From Exiguobacterium antarcticum DSM 14480 (GTDB lineage Bacteria > Bacillota > Bacilli > Exiguobacteriales > Exiguobacteriaceae), in the NCBI RefSeq assembly GCF_000685865.1, contig NZ_JMKS01000003.1, positions 1 through 64,000 on the forward strand: a DNA stretch of 64,000 bases, read 5' to 3'. Shown in pieces: positions 1 through 8,790 of the stretch (positions are counted from its first letter, which is position 1; each line of letters begins with the position of its first letter). The position numbers were made by a program, and so were the translations under genes. Below the pieces are notes generated by a model. The model was not told the origin of the DNA. It made no database searches and saw only the letters and a program-made list of their open reading frames with translations.

Positions 1-660
1 CACTTCTTCCGTCAACGGTTCATAATTCGCGAGCTGGCGTAACCCATTTAAGTGTGTGGATTCAGAGACCGTTTTTTCAAACATCGGATCAAAATAAATG
101 ACATCGACTGCGTCATCCGAACAGCTTTTGAGATATGTCAGGTGATCGGCTTCTCGAACGACGATTCGTCGCATCGCATCGACGATCGGCTGATACCGTT
201 CAATCCAGTGTTGTAAACCTTGACGGACAATCAAAGCGGTTGCTGCATTACTTTCTAGTCCAGTCACCTGGCCGGAAGAGCCGACCGCATGGCTCATGAC
301 GATTGCATCCGCACCTAACCCTAGCGTACAGTCGAGAACCGTCATGCCTTCCTCCAGCCGTGCGATTGTAATCAACGGATCGTGTCCACTCACATCAAAT
401 TGTTTGATTCGGAAAACTGCACTTGATGGATGAAAGAAAAACGAATGGTCGGTCCCTTCCGGATAATACTCCAATTGTTTTTTATCGACGACAAGGACCG
501 GAAGCTGATAGCGATCATGAAATGACTGAATGCTGAGTTTTTTCCGTTCCGTGATGTGGAAGTCAATGGTCTGTTCCGTTTGAGCTAATTGCATGACTCG
601 AGCTTTTACGTCAGCCGTAGGTCTCAAACACGTTGTTAATACAATCCTCTGTTTATTCAA
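1..660 (-). CDS. Class I SAM-dependent methyltransferase, 3' end cut by window edge
   Basis: About 220 residues are visible; the C-terminus lies beyond base 1. A TTG start at 660 is preceded by a GGAGTGG ribosome-binding site at 668-674. The protein has a short N-terminal region, then a Rossmann-type methyltransferase core: the glycine-rich SAM loop VLDCTLGLGADAI, an acidic residue at the end of strand 2 (GLESNAAT), and a DVIYFDPMF motif of the D-P-P-Y/F type that often marks nucleic-acid-base methylation. This resembles the RsmJ/YpiP-like group, so an rRNA substrate is possible but not shown. The terminator at 677-712 separates it from the upstream gene. Confidence 0.7.
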   Translation of the reverse strand, partial: MNKQRIVLTTCLRPTADVKARVMQLAQTEQTIDFHITERKKLSIQSFHDRYQLPVLVVDKKQLEYYPEGTDHSFFFHPSSAVFRIKQFDVSGHDPLITIARLEEGMTVLDCTLGLGADAIVMSHAVGSSGQVTGLESNAATALIVRQGLQHWIERYQPIVDAMRRIVVREADHLTYLKSCSDDAVDVIYFDPMFEKTVSESTHLNGLRQLANYEPLTEEV

Positions 661-676
661 AATCTTTCCACTCCCA

Positions 677-712
677 GAAAAAAATAAGCTAGCCTACGCC
701 AGCTTATTTCTT
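677..712 (-). terminator. Intrinsic terminator
   Basis: On the minus strand an AATAAGCTGGC / GCTAGCTTATT stem is followed by a run of seven T. It overlaps the stop codon of the coiled-coil gene and ends that transcript before the methyltransferase. Confidence 0.75.
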
Positions 713-1018
713 TTTCTTCAATAACCCTTCGATGTCCTCGATGAGTGCTTTTTTTGAAATCAAATCTTCTTGTTTTTCTTGTTCGACTTTAGCGTCAATG
801 GTCGTCCGTTGCAACAAGGCTTGTAACGTCTCATCGATACTTGATTTCAGATGATCGCGATCTTCTTTATTTAATGCAAGGTCGTGACGCACTTCATCAC
901 CTTGTTCATCCAATTGACGTAACCGTTCCGTTAATTGTTTTGCTTCACGATTTAAATCTGAGTATAAACGTTCAATCTGTTCCAAGCGTAATTTGATTCC
1001 ATCGCGTTCTGTGAACAC
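704..1018 (-). CDS. Small coiled-coil protein of unknown function
   Basis: 104 residues from a GTG start; AAGGGGC lies a few bases upstream. No family was recognised. The sequence is almost wholly charged alpha-helix with heptad-like spacing of leucine and isoleucine (LEQIERLYSDLNREAKQLTE), typical of a parallel or antiparallel coiled coil. It ends in a KKKK tail, has no signal peptide or membrane segment, and is expected in the cytoplasm. It is probably monocistronic, because a terminator overlaps its stop codon. Confidence 0.6.
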   Translation of the reverse strand: MFTERDGIKLRLEQIERLYSDLNREAKQLTERLRQLDEQGDEVRHDLALNKEDRDHLKSSIDETLQALLQRTTIDAKVEQEKQEDLISKKALIEDIEGLLKKKK

Positions 1019-1155
1019 ATTTCCCAGCCCCTTCCAGCATACAGATATCTACATCATTACTTTACCATATTCATCACTAAATGAAACAATCACAATCCGT
1101 TTACAATCCTCTTATTTTTTGGATGACTGTTTCCGGCATTCGTTTCAGCTATCTT

Positions 1156-1185
1156 TTGCAATTTCTTTCTTCGAGTCGCTATAAT
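1156..1185 (+). promoter_or_regulatory. Likely sigma-A promoter of the GNAT gene
   Basis: TTGCAA at 1156-1161 and a perfect TATAAT at 1180-1185 with an 18-base spacer, 40 bases before the chosen ATG. Confidence 0.6.
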
Positions 1186-1225
1186 GAATAAGCAGAGTGA
1201 ATTGCGATCAGAGGAGGACAACGTC

Positions 1226-1705
1226 ATGGATTTAAAGCGTCGAGCATTACGTCACGTCGACCAGACCGAATTCGAACATTTTTTAAAGTACGGGGAACAG
1301 GCTTACGGATTATCCAGTCAGGAAATTCAAGGCTACGATCATGAACTCGGGGTGGAACGTGCTTTTGATTCCGTCGAACACAGTTATTCAGAAGATTTTT
1401 ATTTTGATGTTCTTGTCGACGATCAACTGGTGGGACGCCTACTTCTATTGAAAATGGGCCATTACTTCCAACTGGATTTAATGATTTTTGATGCCTATAG
1501 CCGACGGGGTTATGGAACCAAAGCCGTTCAGCTCGCTTTACAACAATCTGACGTGCTAGCGGTCTATGAGGTACGTGCTCGTGTCTTACCGACGTCACCT
1601 CATCAAGAGATTGCCTGTCAGATTTTTAAGACGAATGGATTCGTAAAAGGGAATGAATATTTTAGTAAAGGTCGCCGCAAACGTTATTCGTTGCAACGAC
1701 CTTGA
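1226..1705 (+). CDS. GNAT family N-acetyltransferase
   Basis: 159 residues. The ATG at 1226 is chosen because GAGGAGG lies 8 bases upstream; an earlier in-frame ATG at 1184 overlaps the -10 box and has no ribosome-binding site. The core shows GNAT features: strand 4 (FYFDVLVDDQLVGRLLLLKMG), then the acetyl-CoA loop region YSRRGYGTKAVQLAL (R/Q-x-x-G-x-G/A type), and a C-terminal IACQIFKTNGFVKGNEYF motif typical of these folds. It should transfer an acetyl group from acetyl-CoA to an amine, but the substrate cannot be told. It is a single-gene unit between its own promoter and terminator. Confidence 0.8.
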   Translation: MDLKRRALRHVDQTEFEHFLKYGEQAYGLSSQEIQGYDHELGVERAFDSVEHSYSEDFYFDVLVDDQLVGRLLLLKMGHYFQLDLMIFDAYSRRGYGTKAVQLALQQSDVLAVYEVRARVLPTSPHQEIACQIFKTNGFVKGNEYFSKGRRKRYSLQRP

Positions 1706-1712
1706 TCGTACG

Positions 1713-1740
1713 CCGACGCGAACTTGCGTCGGTTTTTTTT
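1713..1740 (+). terminator. Intrinsic terminator
   Basis: CCGACGC / GCGTCGG stem with a six-base loop followed by eight T, 8 bases after the GNAT stop codon. Confidence 0.9.
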
Positions 1741-1802
1741 GACAGATCTTCAATTCAAGCGTAAAATCTTACTTTGGATGATTCTAAAAGGAGGACACGT
1801 GG

Positions 1803-2501
1803 ATGAATGAATGGTTATGGTTCCCTTCGATTCTCATTACGATGGGATTATTATTACTCAGTTATCGTTTGTTTGGAAAAACGGGTCTGTTGATGTGGAT
1901 TGCCATCGCAACGATCATTGCAAACATTCAGGTGACACAACAAGTTGAAATCTATTCTTACATCTTCACATTGGGGAATGTCGTGTATGGAAGCTGTTAC
2001 TTGGCAACAGACATCTTAAACGAAAAATACGGAAAAAAAGTTGCTCGTCAAGGCGTATACATGGGCTTTTTCTCTTTGATCACAACAACATTCCTCATGC
2101 AGTACAGCCTTTTGTATACCCCCCTTAACGATACGCTTGCTAAAGACATGTCGAGTTCCTTAAACTTACTATTCGGCTTACTTCCATGGATTGCTCTTGG
2201 TAGTTTATCCGCTTATCTCGTCTCGCAACTGTTTGATGTCTTCATCTATTCTAAGATCCGCCAAAAAACAGGCGAAAAAAAGCTGTGGTTGCGGACGACT
2301 GGTTCGACCGTCTTAAGCCAACTGATTGATACGTTAACGTTTTGTGCGATTGCATTTCATGATTTACCGTTTGATATTTGGTGGCAGATTTTTGTGACGA
2401 CGTACTTAGCGAAGTTTGTGATCGCTTGGGTCGCTACTCCATTCATGTATCTTGCAAAACGAATCCATCCGACGACTTCTTCTAAGGATCTCGCTGCTTG
2501 A
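1803..2501 (+). CDS. Queuosine-precursor transporter (VUT/YhhQ family)
   Basis: 232 residues, start ATG preceded by AAAGGAGG. A six-to-seven-helix membrane protein of the DUF165/YhhQ family, which imports a queuosine precursor such as preQ0 or preQ1 for tRNA modification. Family marks seen: TQQVEIYSYIFTLGNVVYGSCYLATDILNEKYG (tail of the first loop and the conserved D-x-L-x-E-x-Y-G), and the C-terminal STVLSQLIDTLTFCAIAF motif with the polar Q-x-x-D in a helix. The B. subtilis member is YpdP. No preQ1 riboswitch was seen in the 60 bases upstream. Confidence 0.85.
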   Translation: MNEWLWFPSILITMGLLLLSYRLFGKTGLLMWIAIATIIANIQVTQQVEIYSYIFTLGNVVYGSCYLATDILNEKYGKKVARQGVYMGFFSLITTTFLMQYSLLYTPLNDTLAKDMSSSLNLLFGLLPWIALGSLSAYLVSQLFDVFIYSKIRQKTGEKKLWLRTTGSTVLSQLIDTLTFCAIAFHDLPFDIWWQIFVTTYLAKFVIAWVATPFMYLAKRIHPTTSSKDLAA

Positions 2502-2584
2502 TTTGTTGATTTCCCTTCTTTTCAGACATTCGGCTAGAAGATTGTCTTCTTTTAACGGATAATGGAAATTAGGAGGTGGTCTTC

Positions 2585-2941
2585 TTGAAAATCAAACGAA
2601 ATGAGTCGTTTCGGTATCACTTCGATGAACCGATCACGGGCGAGTTCTATCTCGTCAAAGAAGGACGTCGGACACCGGCTGGATCAATGGAAATTTACAA
2701 TATTTCTCCCAGTGGTATTGCCATTGCCACGCCATTGAAGTTGCCAATCGATCGTTCGACTTCTATCGTCGTCGAATTTTCACTTTTACTCGGTGCAGAA
2801 CCGCTGAAAGTATCCGGTCAGATTTTACATGAAAAATGGACGGAGGCACAGCGTTTATATGGTGTTCGATTAGAAACGACGAAAGAGGATCAGCAACGAA
2901 TCATTGAGGCGATCAAACAAATCGTCAAGGAGACACCTTGA
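2585..2941 (+). CDS. PilZ-domain protein (probable c-di-GMP sensor)
   Basis: 118 residues. The TTG at 2585 is chosen because a full AGGAGG sits at 2571-2576; an upstream in-frame GTG at 2576 overlaps that site. The protein is essentially one PilZ barrel. The N-terminal arginine motif is loose (KRNESFRY) and the second motif N-x-S-x-x-G is present (NISPSGIAI). PilZ domains bind cyclic-di-GMP through these motifs. A GGDEF cyclase lies 6 kb away (8791-10311), so both ends of a c-di-GMP system are present in this region; a direct link between them is inference. Confidence 0.75.
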   Translation: MKIKRNESFRYHFDEPITGEFYLVKEGRRTPAGSMEIYNISPSGIAIATPLKLPIDRSTSIVVEFSLLLGAEPLKVSGQILHEKWTEAQRLYGVRLETTKEDQQRIIEAIKQIVKETP

Positions 2942-3007
2942 ACTCCGCCCACTTCAGCTGGACCGAGAAGGGGGCGGACTCAAATCGTGTGCGTTCTACC
3001 AAATACT

Positions 3008-3048
3008 AAAAACGGGGTGGCGGATTTCAAATCCGTCACCCCGTTTTT
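3008..3048. terminator. Bidirectional intrinsic terminator
   Basis: Long near-perfect stem (AAAACGGGGTG...CACCCCGTTTT) with a three-base loop between the PilZ gene and the convergent glucosidase; U-runs on both strands. Confidence 0.9.
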
Positions 3049-3057
3049 GTCAGAAAC

Positions 3058-4752
3058 TTATTTTTGAGTCGTTCCTTTTTCTTGTACTGTACGATACACG
3101 ATTGCCTCATAAGGACGAAGTGTCAACTTTTGGTCTGTCACGATAGGTGAGGCGTCATAGTTTCCGATGACGGGATCTGTCGTATCGTGTGCGATCGGAA
3201 CCGTTACGTCTGATTGAGCAAAGGAACAGTAGATATACCATGTTTCCTTTTCATACGTTCTCGTATAGGCATAGACTTCAGGCTCTTCTTCCAAGATTAA
3301 CGCATACTCTCCATAGACCATCAAATCATGTTGATGGCGTAAAGCAATCAATTGTTTATAGTAATAGAAAATCGAGTTCGGATCTTGTAAAGCTTGTTCG
3401 ACATTGATGGATGGATAATTCGGGTTAACCTTCAACCAGGGTGTCCCTGTCGTGAAGCCACCATGGTCTGTCGCATCCCATTGGATCGGAGTTCGGGCAT
3501 TATCCCGTCCCTTTAGATGAATCGAGTGCAATAAGTCTTCGGGTGATGCCCCTTGTCCGATTCGCTCTTTCCACATATTTCGAATTTCGATGTCTTCATA
3601 ATCATCGATCGATTCAAAAGCGACGTTTGTCATCCCGATCTCTTCCCCTTGATAGATGTAGGGGGTTCCTTTTAATAAATGTAACAACGTTGCCAACATT
3701 TTCGCTGACGCGACGCGGTAGGTCGTGTCATTTCCAAATCGACTGACGACGCGGGGTTGATCATGATTGTTCCAATAAAGTGAGTTCCACCCTTTTTCAT
3801 GGAGAGCGACTTGCCATTTCGTGAAGTTCGTTTTTAGTTTTTGAAGATCAAACGGTTGAACATCCCACTTCCCGTTTGGTCCGGAATCCAGGTCCATATG
3901 TTCGAACGTAAAGACCATGTTGACTTCTTTTCGTTCTGGATCGGTATAGAGAATCGCATCGTCCGTCGTCGCACCCGGCATTTCGCCGACTGTCAACACA
4001 TCATAATTGCCGAACGAGGCGTCATTCATTTCTTTCAAAAATTCATGAATCCGTGGACCGTTAATATAATGTTGTCCTCCCTCGCCGTAAAGTGCCCCTG
4101 GAGAGACCGTCGCATCTGGAAGACCTGGTGTCTTCGAAATCAAATTGATGACGTCCATCCGGAACCCATCGATTCCTCGGTCCAACCACCGGGTAATCAT
4201 CTGATAGACTTCTTGACGTAACTGTTCATTTTCCCAATTCAGATCGGGTTGTTTTTTTGAGAAGAGGTGCAAGTAATATTCGTTAGTTGTTTCATCGAGT
4301 TCCCAGGCTGGACCTGAAAAAATCGATCCCCAGTTATTCGGTAACGTCCCGTCTTCCTGTCCACTTCGCCAAATATAATAATCACGGTAAGGATTCTCCT
4401 TACTTTTACGAGATTCCGCGAACCAGGCATGTTCATCCGAAGAATGATTGACGACAAGATCCATCACGATTTTGATGCCCCGCTCATGTGCTTGGTCCAG
4501 CAATCGATCAAAATCCGCCATCGTTCCGAATTCCTCCATGATGGCTTCGTAATCACGAATATCGTATCCATTGTCATCGTTTGGTGAGTCATAAACCGGA
4601 CTCAACCAGATGACATCGATCCCAAGTTCTTTTAAGTAATCCAGTTTTTCGATGACTCCGACAAGATCACCAACCCCGTCACCATTTGAATCTTTGAAAC
4701 TCCGCGGATAGATTTGATAGACTACACTGTCATGCCACCATTTACGTTCCAT
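3058..4752 (-). CDS. malL: Oligo-1,6-glucosidase / alpha-glucosidase, GH13
   Basis: 564 residues, the usual length of GH13 oligo-1,6-glucosidases. The N-terminus (WWHDSVVYQIYPRSF) and the four conserved regions are all present: DLVVNHSS, GFRMDVINL with the nucleophile Asp, the acid/base Glu in TVGEMPGA, and NNHDQPR with the third Asp. It hydrolyses alpha-1,6 (and often alpha-1,4) links of short isomalto- and malto-oligosaccharides in the cytoplasm. Close relatives such as trehalose-6-phosphate hydrolase cannot be fully excluded, but no PTS gene is next to it. Start ATG at 4752 follows AAGGGAG. Two cre-like boxes upstream suggest catabolite control. Confidence 0.85.
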   Translation of the reverse strand: MERKWWHDSVVYQIYPRSFKDSNGDGVGDLVGVIEKLDYLKELGIDVIWLSPVYDSPNDDNGYDIRDYEAIMEEFGTMADFDRLLDQAHERGIKIVMDLVVNHSSDEHAWFAESRKSKENPYRDYYIWRSGQEDGTLPNNWGSIFSGPAWELDETTNEYYLHLFSKKQPDLNWENEQLRQEVYQMITRWLDRGIDGFRMDVINLISKTPGLPDATVSPGALYGEGGQHYINGPRIHEFLKEMNDASFGNYDVLTVGEMPGATTDDAILYTDPERKEVNMVFTFEHMDLDSGPNGKWDVQPFDLQKLKTNFTKWQVALHEKGWNSLYWNNHDQPRVVSRFGNDTTYRVASAKMLATLLHLLKGTPYIYQGEEIGMTNVAFESIDDYEDIEIRNMWKERIGQGASPEDLLHSIHLKGRDNARTPIQWDATDHGGFTTGTPWLKVNPNYPSINVEQALQDPNSIFYYYKQLIALRHQHDLMVYGEYALILEEEPEVYAYTRTYEKETWYIYCSFAQSDVTVPIAHDTTDPVIGNYDASPIVTDQKLTLRPYEAIVYRTVQEKGTTQK

Positions 4753-4782
4753 CAGATTGATCGACTCCCTTATGACTAATTA

Positions 4783-4797
4783 ATGCAAGCGATTGCA
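4783..4797. promoter_or_regulatory. cre box / LacI-family operator upstream of malL
   Basis: ATGCAAGCGATTGCA fits the CcpA cre consensus WTGNAANCGNWNNCW at every fixed position and is nearly palindromic, as CcpA and other LacI-family repressors require. It lies 31 bases before the malL start. Confidence 0.7.
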
Positions 4798-4805
4798 TTT
4801 ATCTT

Positions 4806-4820
4806 TAAAAGCGCTTCCAT
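4806..4820. promoter_or_regulatory. Second cre-like box upstream of malL
   Basis: ATGGAAGCGCTTTTA on the minus strand matches the cre consensus with one mismatch. Its centre lies about 23 bases from the first box, about two helical turns, consistent with repressor binding on one DNA face. Confidence 0.55.
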
Positions 4821-4971
4821 TTATTTCATCGACATCGTATCACGAACAAAGCAGCAAGAACAAGGCGATTCCGTTATTTTCCTAAGGTATACTGAAGTTG
4901 GCTCTACTTTCGGTTTGACGTTTGAAACCGGCAGATAGAGGAAAATGATTTAGGAAAGGAGGAATGACACC

Positions 4972-5589
4972 ATGTACCGCCGCTACTTATTATTTTTGAT
5001 TTGGGCAATCGCTATCGTATTTATTTTAGTGTTCGGAAACAACCGTGTATTCCCCGCTGGTTTCCTGTTCTCCTTCTTCCGTTTTGACCAAAGTCAATTC
5101 GATACGTCCGCATTGAGTTTGTTTACCTTACTCGGCATTTATCCAGCTGCCTTTTTTATGCTGTTTTTGGATGAAAAACGTTTTCTAAAACCTTCCCCGA
5201 TGTTGGCTAGTTTTGGAGCCTTTGTGTTAGGGTCCTTTATTTTAATGCCCTATTTGGCACTTGCGATTCCACGTCAAACTTTTTTACCGTTTCGGCGCCG
5301 TAAATTCGTTCCGTACCTCGTCGCTGTGCTGGCTGTTCTTTCCGCAATCGTCATCTGGCTCGCACTCGCACGATCCGATTGGTCCATTTTCCAGATTTAC
5401 TTCATGACGAATCAATTCGTACGCACGATGACGGTCGACCTTGTGATGTTCTACATCTTACAGTTATTCATGTTACACCGAATTCGAATTCGCCAAGACC
5501 AACGACTTGGTTGGCGAGATCTGATCCCACTATTCGGGTTGTTCAGTTATTTATTCCGCCGTCATCTCCCTGCCTCAACCAACAGTTGA
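4972..5589 (+). CDS. Integral membrane protein of unknown function
   Basis: 205 residues, ATG after AAGGAGG. About six hydrophobic helices: residues 5-25, 48-68, 80-102, 113-133, 145-165 and a last short one, with arginine-rich loops (PFRRRKF, RIRIRQDQR) that place several loops inside by the positive-inside rule. No family was recognised and no catalytic motif is visible. It lies 58 bases upstream of thyA in the same direction, so co-transcription is possible, but nothing links it to folate metabolism. Confidence 0.7.
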   Translation: MYRRYLLFLIWAIAIVFILVFGNNRVFPAGFLFSFFRFDQSQFDTSALSLFTLLGIYPAAFFMLFLDEKRFLKPSPMLASFGAFVLGSFILMPYLALAIPRQTFLPFRRRKFVPYLVAVLAVLSAIVIWLALARSDWSIFQIYFMTNQFVRTMTVDLVMFYILQLFMLHRIRIRQDQRLGWRDLIPLFGLFSYLFRRHLPASTNS

Positions 5590-5647
5590 TTCGACCGAAC
5601 GGATTCGGCTACAATAGGGAGATAGCTTTTAGAGGGGGATTTAATTC

Positions 5648-6442
5648 ATGAGACAGTATCATCAACTTTGTCACGAAATCTTAACGAACGGCATCCAAAA
5701 AGAAGACCGGACGGGAACCGGAACGACCAGCATTTTTGGTCATCAAATGCGGTTCCCTCTACAAGACGGGTTTCCGATGGTGACGACTAAAAAACTACAT
5801 ATGAAATCCATCATCCACGAGTTGATCTGGTTCATTTCTGGGGACACGAACATCTCCTATTTACAAGATCATGGTGTACGGATCTGGAATGAGTGGGCGG
5901 ACGAAGACGGCAACCTCGGGCCTGTCTATGGTGCCCAATGGCGTTCGTTCCCTAAACCCGACGGCTCGACGGTCGATCAATTGGCAGATGTCATCGAACA
6001 AATTAAAACCAATCCGGATTCACGTCGTTTGATTGTCAGCGCCTGGAACCCCGGCCAGTTAGAAGAGATGGCATTACCACCTTGTCACCTGCTGTTTCAA
6101 TTTTATGTCGCAAACGGAAAGCTGTCCTGCCAGCTTTATCAACGGTCCGCGGATGTCTTCCTAGGGGTGCCGTTTAATATCGCTTCCTATGCCTTGCTGA
6201 CCCATATGATTGCCCACGTCTGTAAGCTCGAAGTCGGGGACTTCGTGCATACATTAGGGGACGCGCATATCTATGCGAATCATATGGAGCAAGTGGAGCT
6301 TCAATTGAGCAGGACACCCAAACCATTGCCGACCATTCGTTTTGCGCGGGAAATCGAACGGATCGAGGACTTTACGTTTGAGGATATCACGATCGAAGGA
6401 TACGATCCGGACCCCCATATTAAGGGAGTGGTCGCCATATGA
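5648..6442 (+). CDS. thyA: Thymidylate synthase
   Basis: 264 residues, the exact length of the E. coli-type ThyA. It methylates dUMP to dTMP with 5,10-methylene-tetrahydrofolate. Seen: the dUMP-phosphate arginine near the N-terminus (KEDRTGTGT), the catalytic cysteine in [12 protein letters not shown], the second phosphate-binding region [20 protein letters not shown], and the C-terminal folate-closing tail ending in VAI. Start ATG follows AGAGGGGG. The stop overlaps the dfrA start by four bases, so the two are translationally coupled; the dihydrofolate it produces is the substrate of dfrA. Confidence 0.97.
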   Translation: MRQYHQLCHEILTNGIQKEDRTGTGTTSIFGHQMRFPLQDGFPMVTTKKLHMKSIIHELIWFISGDTNISYLQDHGVRIWNEWADEDGNLGPVYGAQWRSFPKPDGSTVDQLADVIEQIKTNPDSRRLIVSAWNPGQLEEMALPPCHLLFQFYVANGKLSCQLYQRSADVFLGVPFNIASYALLTHMIAHVCKLEVGDFVHTLGDAHIYANHMEQVELQLSRTPKPLPTIRFAREIERIEDFTFEDITIEGYDPDPHIKGVVAI

Positions 6443-6930
6443 TTTCACATATCGTCGCTTATTCAAACAATCGTGTCATCGGTCGGGAAAATGCGATGCC
6501 TTGGCATCTGCCCGCTGACTTGGCTCACTTCAAACAAACGACTTATGGGAAACCGGTCATCATGGGTCGGAAAACCTTTATTTCGATTGGTCGTCCCCTG
6601 CCTGGACGTGAAAACATCGTAATCACCCGGGATCTTTCCTTTCGTCCAGAAGGTGTCACCATTTGGCATGACTTGAGCGCACTCGATGCCTATCTGCATA
6701 CGGATGACGAAGTTTTTCTGATTGGTGGCGGTGAATTGTTCCGACAAACATTGTCTCATGTCAACCGGGTCTATGCGACCGAAATCGACGCCGTCATCGA
6801 GGGAGACGTGTCTTATCCCGAGTTACCAGACGACTTTGTCCAAACGACGGAAACATTCCACCCGATCGATTGTAGCCATGCCTTTGCTTTTACGATCAAA
6901 CGGTTTGACCGTTCTGCCCAGTCTAACTAA
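6439..6930 (+). CDS. dfrA: Dihydrofolate reductase
   Basis: 163 residues, normal for chromosomal DHFR. It reduces dihydrofolate to tetrahydrofolate with NADPH. Motifs: the substrate-loop [14 protein letters not shown] with the active-site Asp (PADL), the NADPH-binding [15 protein letters not shown], and the second glycine motif FLIGGGELF. It overlaps thyA by four bases, which regenerates the folate used by that enzyme. The IS1182-type element begins 13 bases after its stop, so its native terminator may have been displaced or replaced by the hairpin inside the element. Confidence 0.95.
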   Translation: MISHIVAYSNNRVIGRENAMPWHLPADLAHFKQTTYGKPVIMGRKTFISIGRPLPGRENIVITRDLSFRPEGVTIWHDLSALDAYLHTDDEVFLIGGGELFRQTLSHVNRVYATEIDAVIEGDVSYPELPDDFVQTTETFHPIDCSHAFAFTIKRFDRSAQSN

Positions 6931-6977
6931 CATATGTCCTCAAAAAGAGGCTGGGACATAACTCAGCTTTATAAATG

Positions 6978-7016
6978 AGAAGGCCCTCGGAACGTTTTTC
7001 GTTTCGAGGGCCTTCT
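6978..7016. terminator. Hairpin inside left end of the IS
   Basis: Twelve-base perfect stem AGAAGGCCCTCG / CGAGGGCCTTCT with a T-rich loop. It would stop or sequester read-through transcripts from dfrA before the transposase start. Confidence 0.65.
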
Positions 7017-7107
7017 TCTATGATGAAAAACCGATTTTAAGTAAACAAATAAGGACTTCCTCTGATAAAGTTAAAGTGACCAAACCATAACCATCGGAGG
7101 TGTCCTT

Positions 7108-8691
7108 ATGTTTAAAAATTATAACATGAACCAGCTGGTTCTACCTTTAGATTTAGAAATTCGTCTTCATGAAAATGATATCGCATTCGCCGTCCATCAT
7201 CTTGTCGAGTCCATTCCCGACGAGGCCTTTGAACCATTTACTCGAACGACAGGCTGCCCTGCCTATCATCCTCGCATGATGATGAAGATCATTTTATGCG
7301 CCTATACGCAATCGGTCTTCTCTGGTCGGAAGATCGAAGGACTCCTTCAAGACAGTCTACGGATGATGTGGCTCGCTCAGGGGAATGAACCGAGCTATCG
7401 TACGATCAATCGTTTTCGAGTGCACCCGGCAGTCACACCTATTCTGAAGCAGGCATTCGTCACCTTCCGTTGCCATCTCGTCGAGATGGGAGAAATTAAG
7501 GAAGAAGCGATCTTCATTGATGGTACGAAACTAGAAGCGAATGCGAATCGATATACGTTCGTCTGGCGGAAATCCGTCGAGCGATATAGTGCGTCGCTCG
7601 TTGAAAAGTCTAATCTTCTCTATGAAGAACTCGTCGCGCAGGAAATTTTGCCGGAGATTGAACGGGAAAGTCCAGACGAACTGACCATTCCTGAACTCGA
7701 GCACATCGGTGATGTTTTGGAGGAACGAATCGCTTCTATTAATCAAGAAATCGAGACAAGTTCAGATACGCAGGAGAGAAAACGTCTTCGTTCCGAACGA
7801 AAGCAGCCCCATCTTTTCCGAAAAAATGTCGCTGAATTCGTGGAAAGAAAACGGAAGTATGCCGTCCATAAGGAAACGTTCGATGGACGGAACAGCTATT
7901 CCAAAACGGATACGGATGCGACGTTTATGCGGATGAAAGAAGATCATATGCAAAATGGACAACTCAAGCCTGGGTACAACGTGCAGATTGCGACCGAAGG
8001 TCAATATACCCTCGCTTATGATATCTATCCTAATCCGACAGATGCCCGCACGTTAATTCCATTTTTAGATGAAGTGGCCTCGTATCTTACTTTACCGGAA
8101 CATATCGTTGCGGATGCCGGCTATGGCAGCCAAGAAAATTATCAGGAGATCCTGATGCGCCGAGGGCGCACTCCACTCATTCCCTATACGATGTTCCAAA
8201 AAGAGAAGACGCGAAAATGGCGTGATAATCCTTTTAACCTCACTAACTGGTCCTATGATGAAACGACCGATCAATTTATATGTCCGAACGGACAGGACGT
8301 GACGTTCCGTTACATGTCCAAGAGGACGGATCGCTATGGCTTCACCCGTGATTTTAAGGTGTACGAAAGTGAGAGTTGTGATGACTGCCCACTTCGATCC
8401 CTCTGTACCAAAGCAGAGAACGGTCGTCATCGCCAAGTCCGAGTAAACGTTTCGTGGGAAGAACAAAAAGAACAGGTAAAGGGCCTGCTTTCAGATCAAA
8501 AAACCGGAAAAATCTACGCGAGACGTAAGACAGATGTAGAACCAGTTTTTGGAAATCTGAAGGCTAATTTGGGTTTCACTCGTTTTTCTGTAAGAGGAAA
8601 AGCGAAGGTGAAACGTGAGCTCGGTTTCATCCTTATGGCACTAAATTTGAGAAAGTGGCTCACCCAAAGTATTGCCCGAGGGGCAATTTGA
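7108..8691 (+). CDS. IS1182-family DDE transposase
   Basis: 527 residues, full length for the family. It begins with the DUF772-type N-terminal region (GCPAYHPRMMMKIILCAYTQ...GNEPSYRTINRFR). The catalytic triad is intact: Asp in FIDGTKLEANANRYTFVW, Asp in HIVADAGYGSQENY, and Glu in DVEPVFGNLKANLGFTRF. A Cys-rich insertion (CDDCPLRSLC) typical of IS1182 precedes the last motif. Start ATG follows ATCGGAGG. There is no frameshift or stop, so the element may still be active. Confidence 0.93.
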   Translation: MFKNYNMNQLVLPLDLEIRLHENDIAFAVHHLVESIPDEAFEPFTRTTGCPAYHPRMMMKIILCAYTQSVFSGRKIEGLLQDSLRMMWLAQGNEPSYRTINRFRVHPAVTPILKQAFVTFRCHLVEMGEIKEEAIFIDGTKLEANANRYTFVWRKSVERYSASLVEKSNLLYEELVAQEILPEIERESPDELTIPELEHIGDVLEERIASINQEIETSSDTQERKRLRSERKQPHLFRKNVAEFVERKRKYAVHKETFDGRNSYSKTDTDATFMRMKEDHMQNGQLKPGYNVQIATEGQYTLAYDIYPNPTDARTLIPFLDEVASYLTLPEHIVADAGYGSQENYQEILMRRGRTPLIPYTMFQKEKTRKWRDNPFNLTNWSYDETTDQFICPNGQDVTFRYMSKRTDRYGFTRDFKVYESESCDDCPLRSLCTKAENGRHRQVRVNVSWEEQKEQVKGLLSDQKTGKIYARRKTDVEPVFGNLKANLGFTRFSVRGKAKVKRELGFILMALNLRKWLTQSIARGAI

Positions 8692-8703
8692 TAAGAGGTG
8701 ACG

Positions 8704-8752
8704 AAAAAATAAGGGATTGCGCATCGTGACGATGGCAATCCCTTATTTTCTT
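8704..8752. terminator. Hairpin inside right end of the IS
   Basis: Stem AATAAGGGATTGC / GCAATCCCTTATT with T-runs on both sides. It ends the transposase transcript and may also end the diguanylate cyclase transcript from the other side. Confidence 0.8.
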
Positions 8753-8790
8753 TACAAGTCAGCTAGTTATGTCCCAGCCTCTTTTCATGT

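Larger units (their letters stand above)
6943..8785 (+). mobile_element. IS1182-family insertion sequence, complete
   Basis: 1,843 bp bounded by perfect 21-bp terminal inverted repeats (6943-6963 and 8765-8785) whose core is GAGGCTGGGACATAA, a familiar end of Firmicute IS1182 elements. One transposase gene with intact DDE residues fills it, flanked by two strong hairpins that can insulate it from outside transcription. No clear target duplication is visible. It separates dfrA from the diguanylate cyclase gene and ends 6 bases from that gene's stop codon. Confidence 0.9.
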
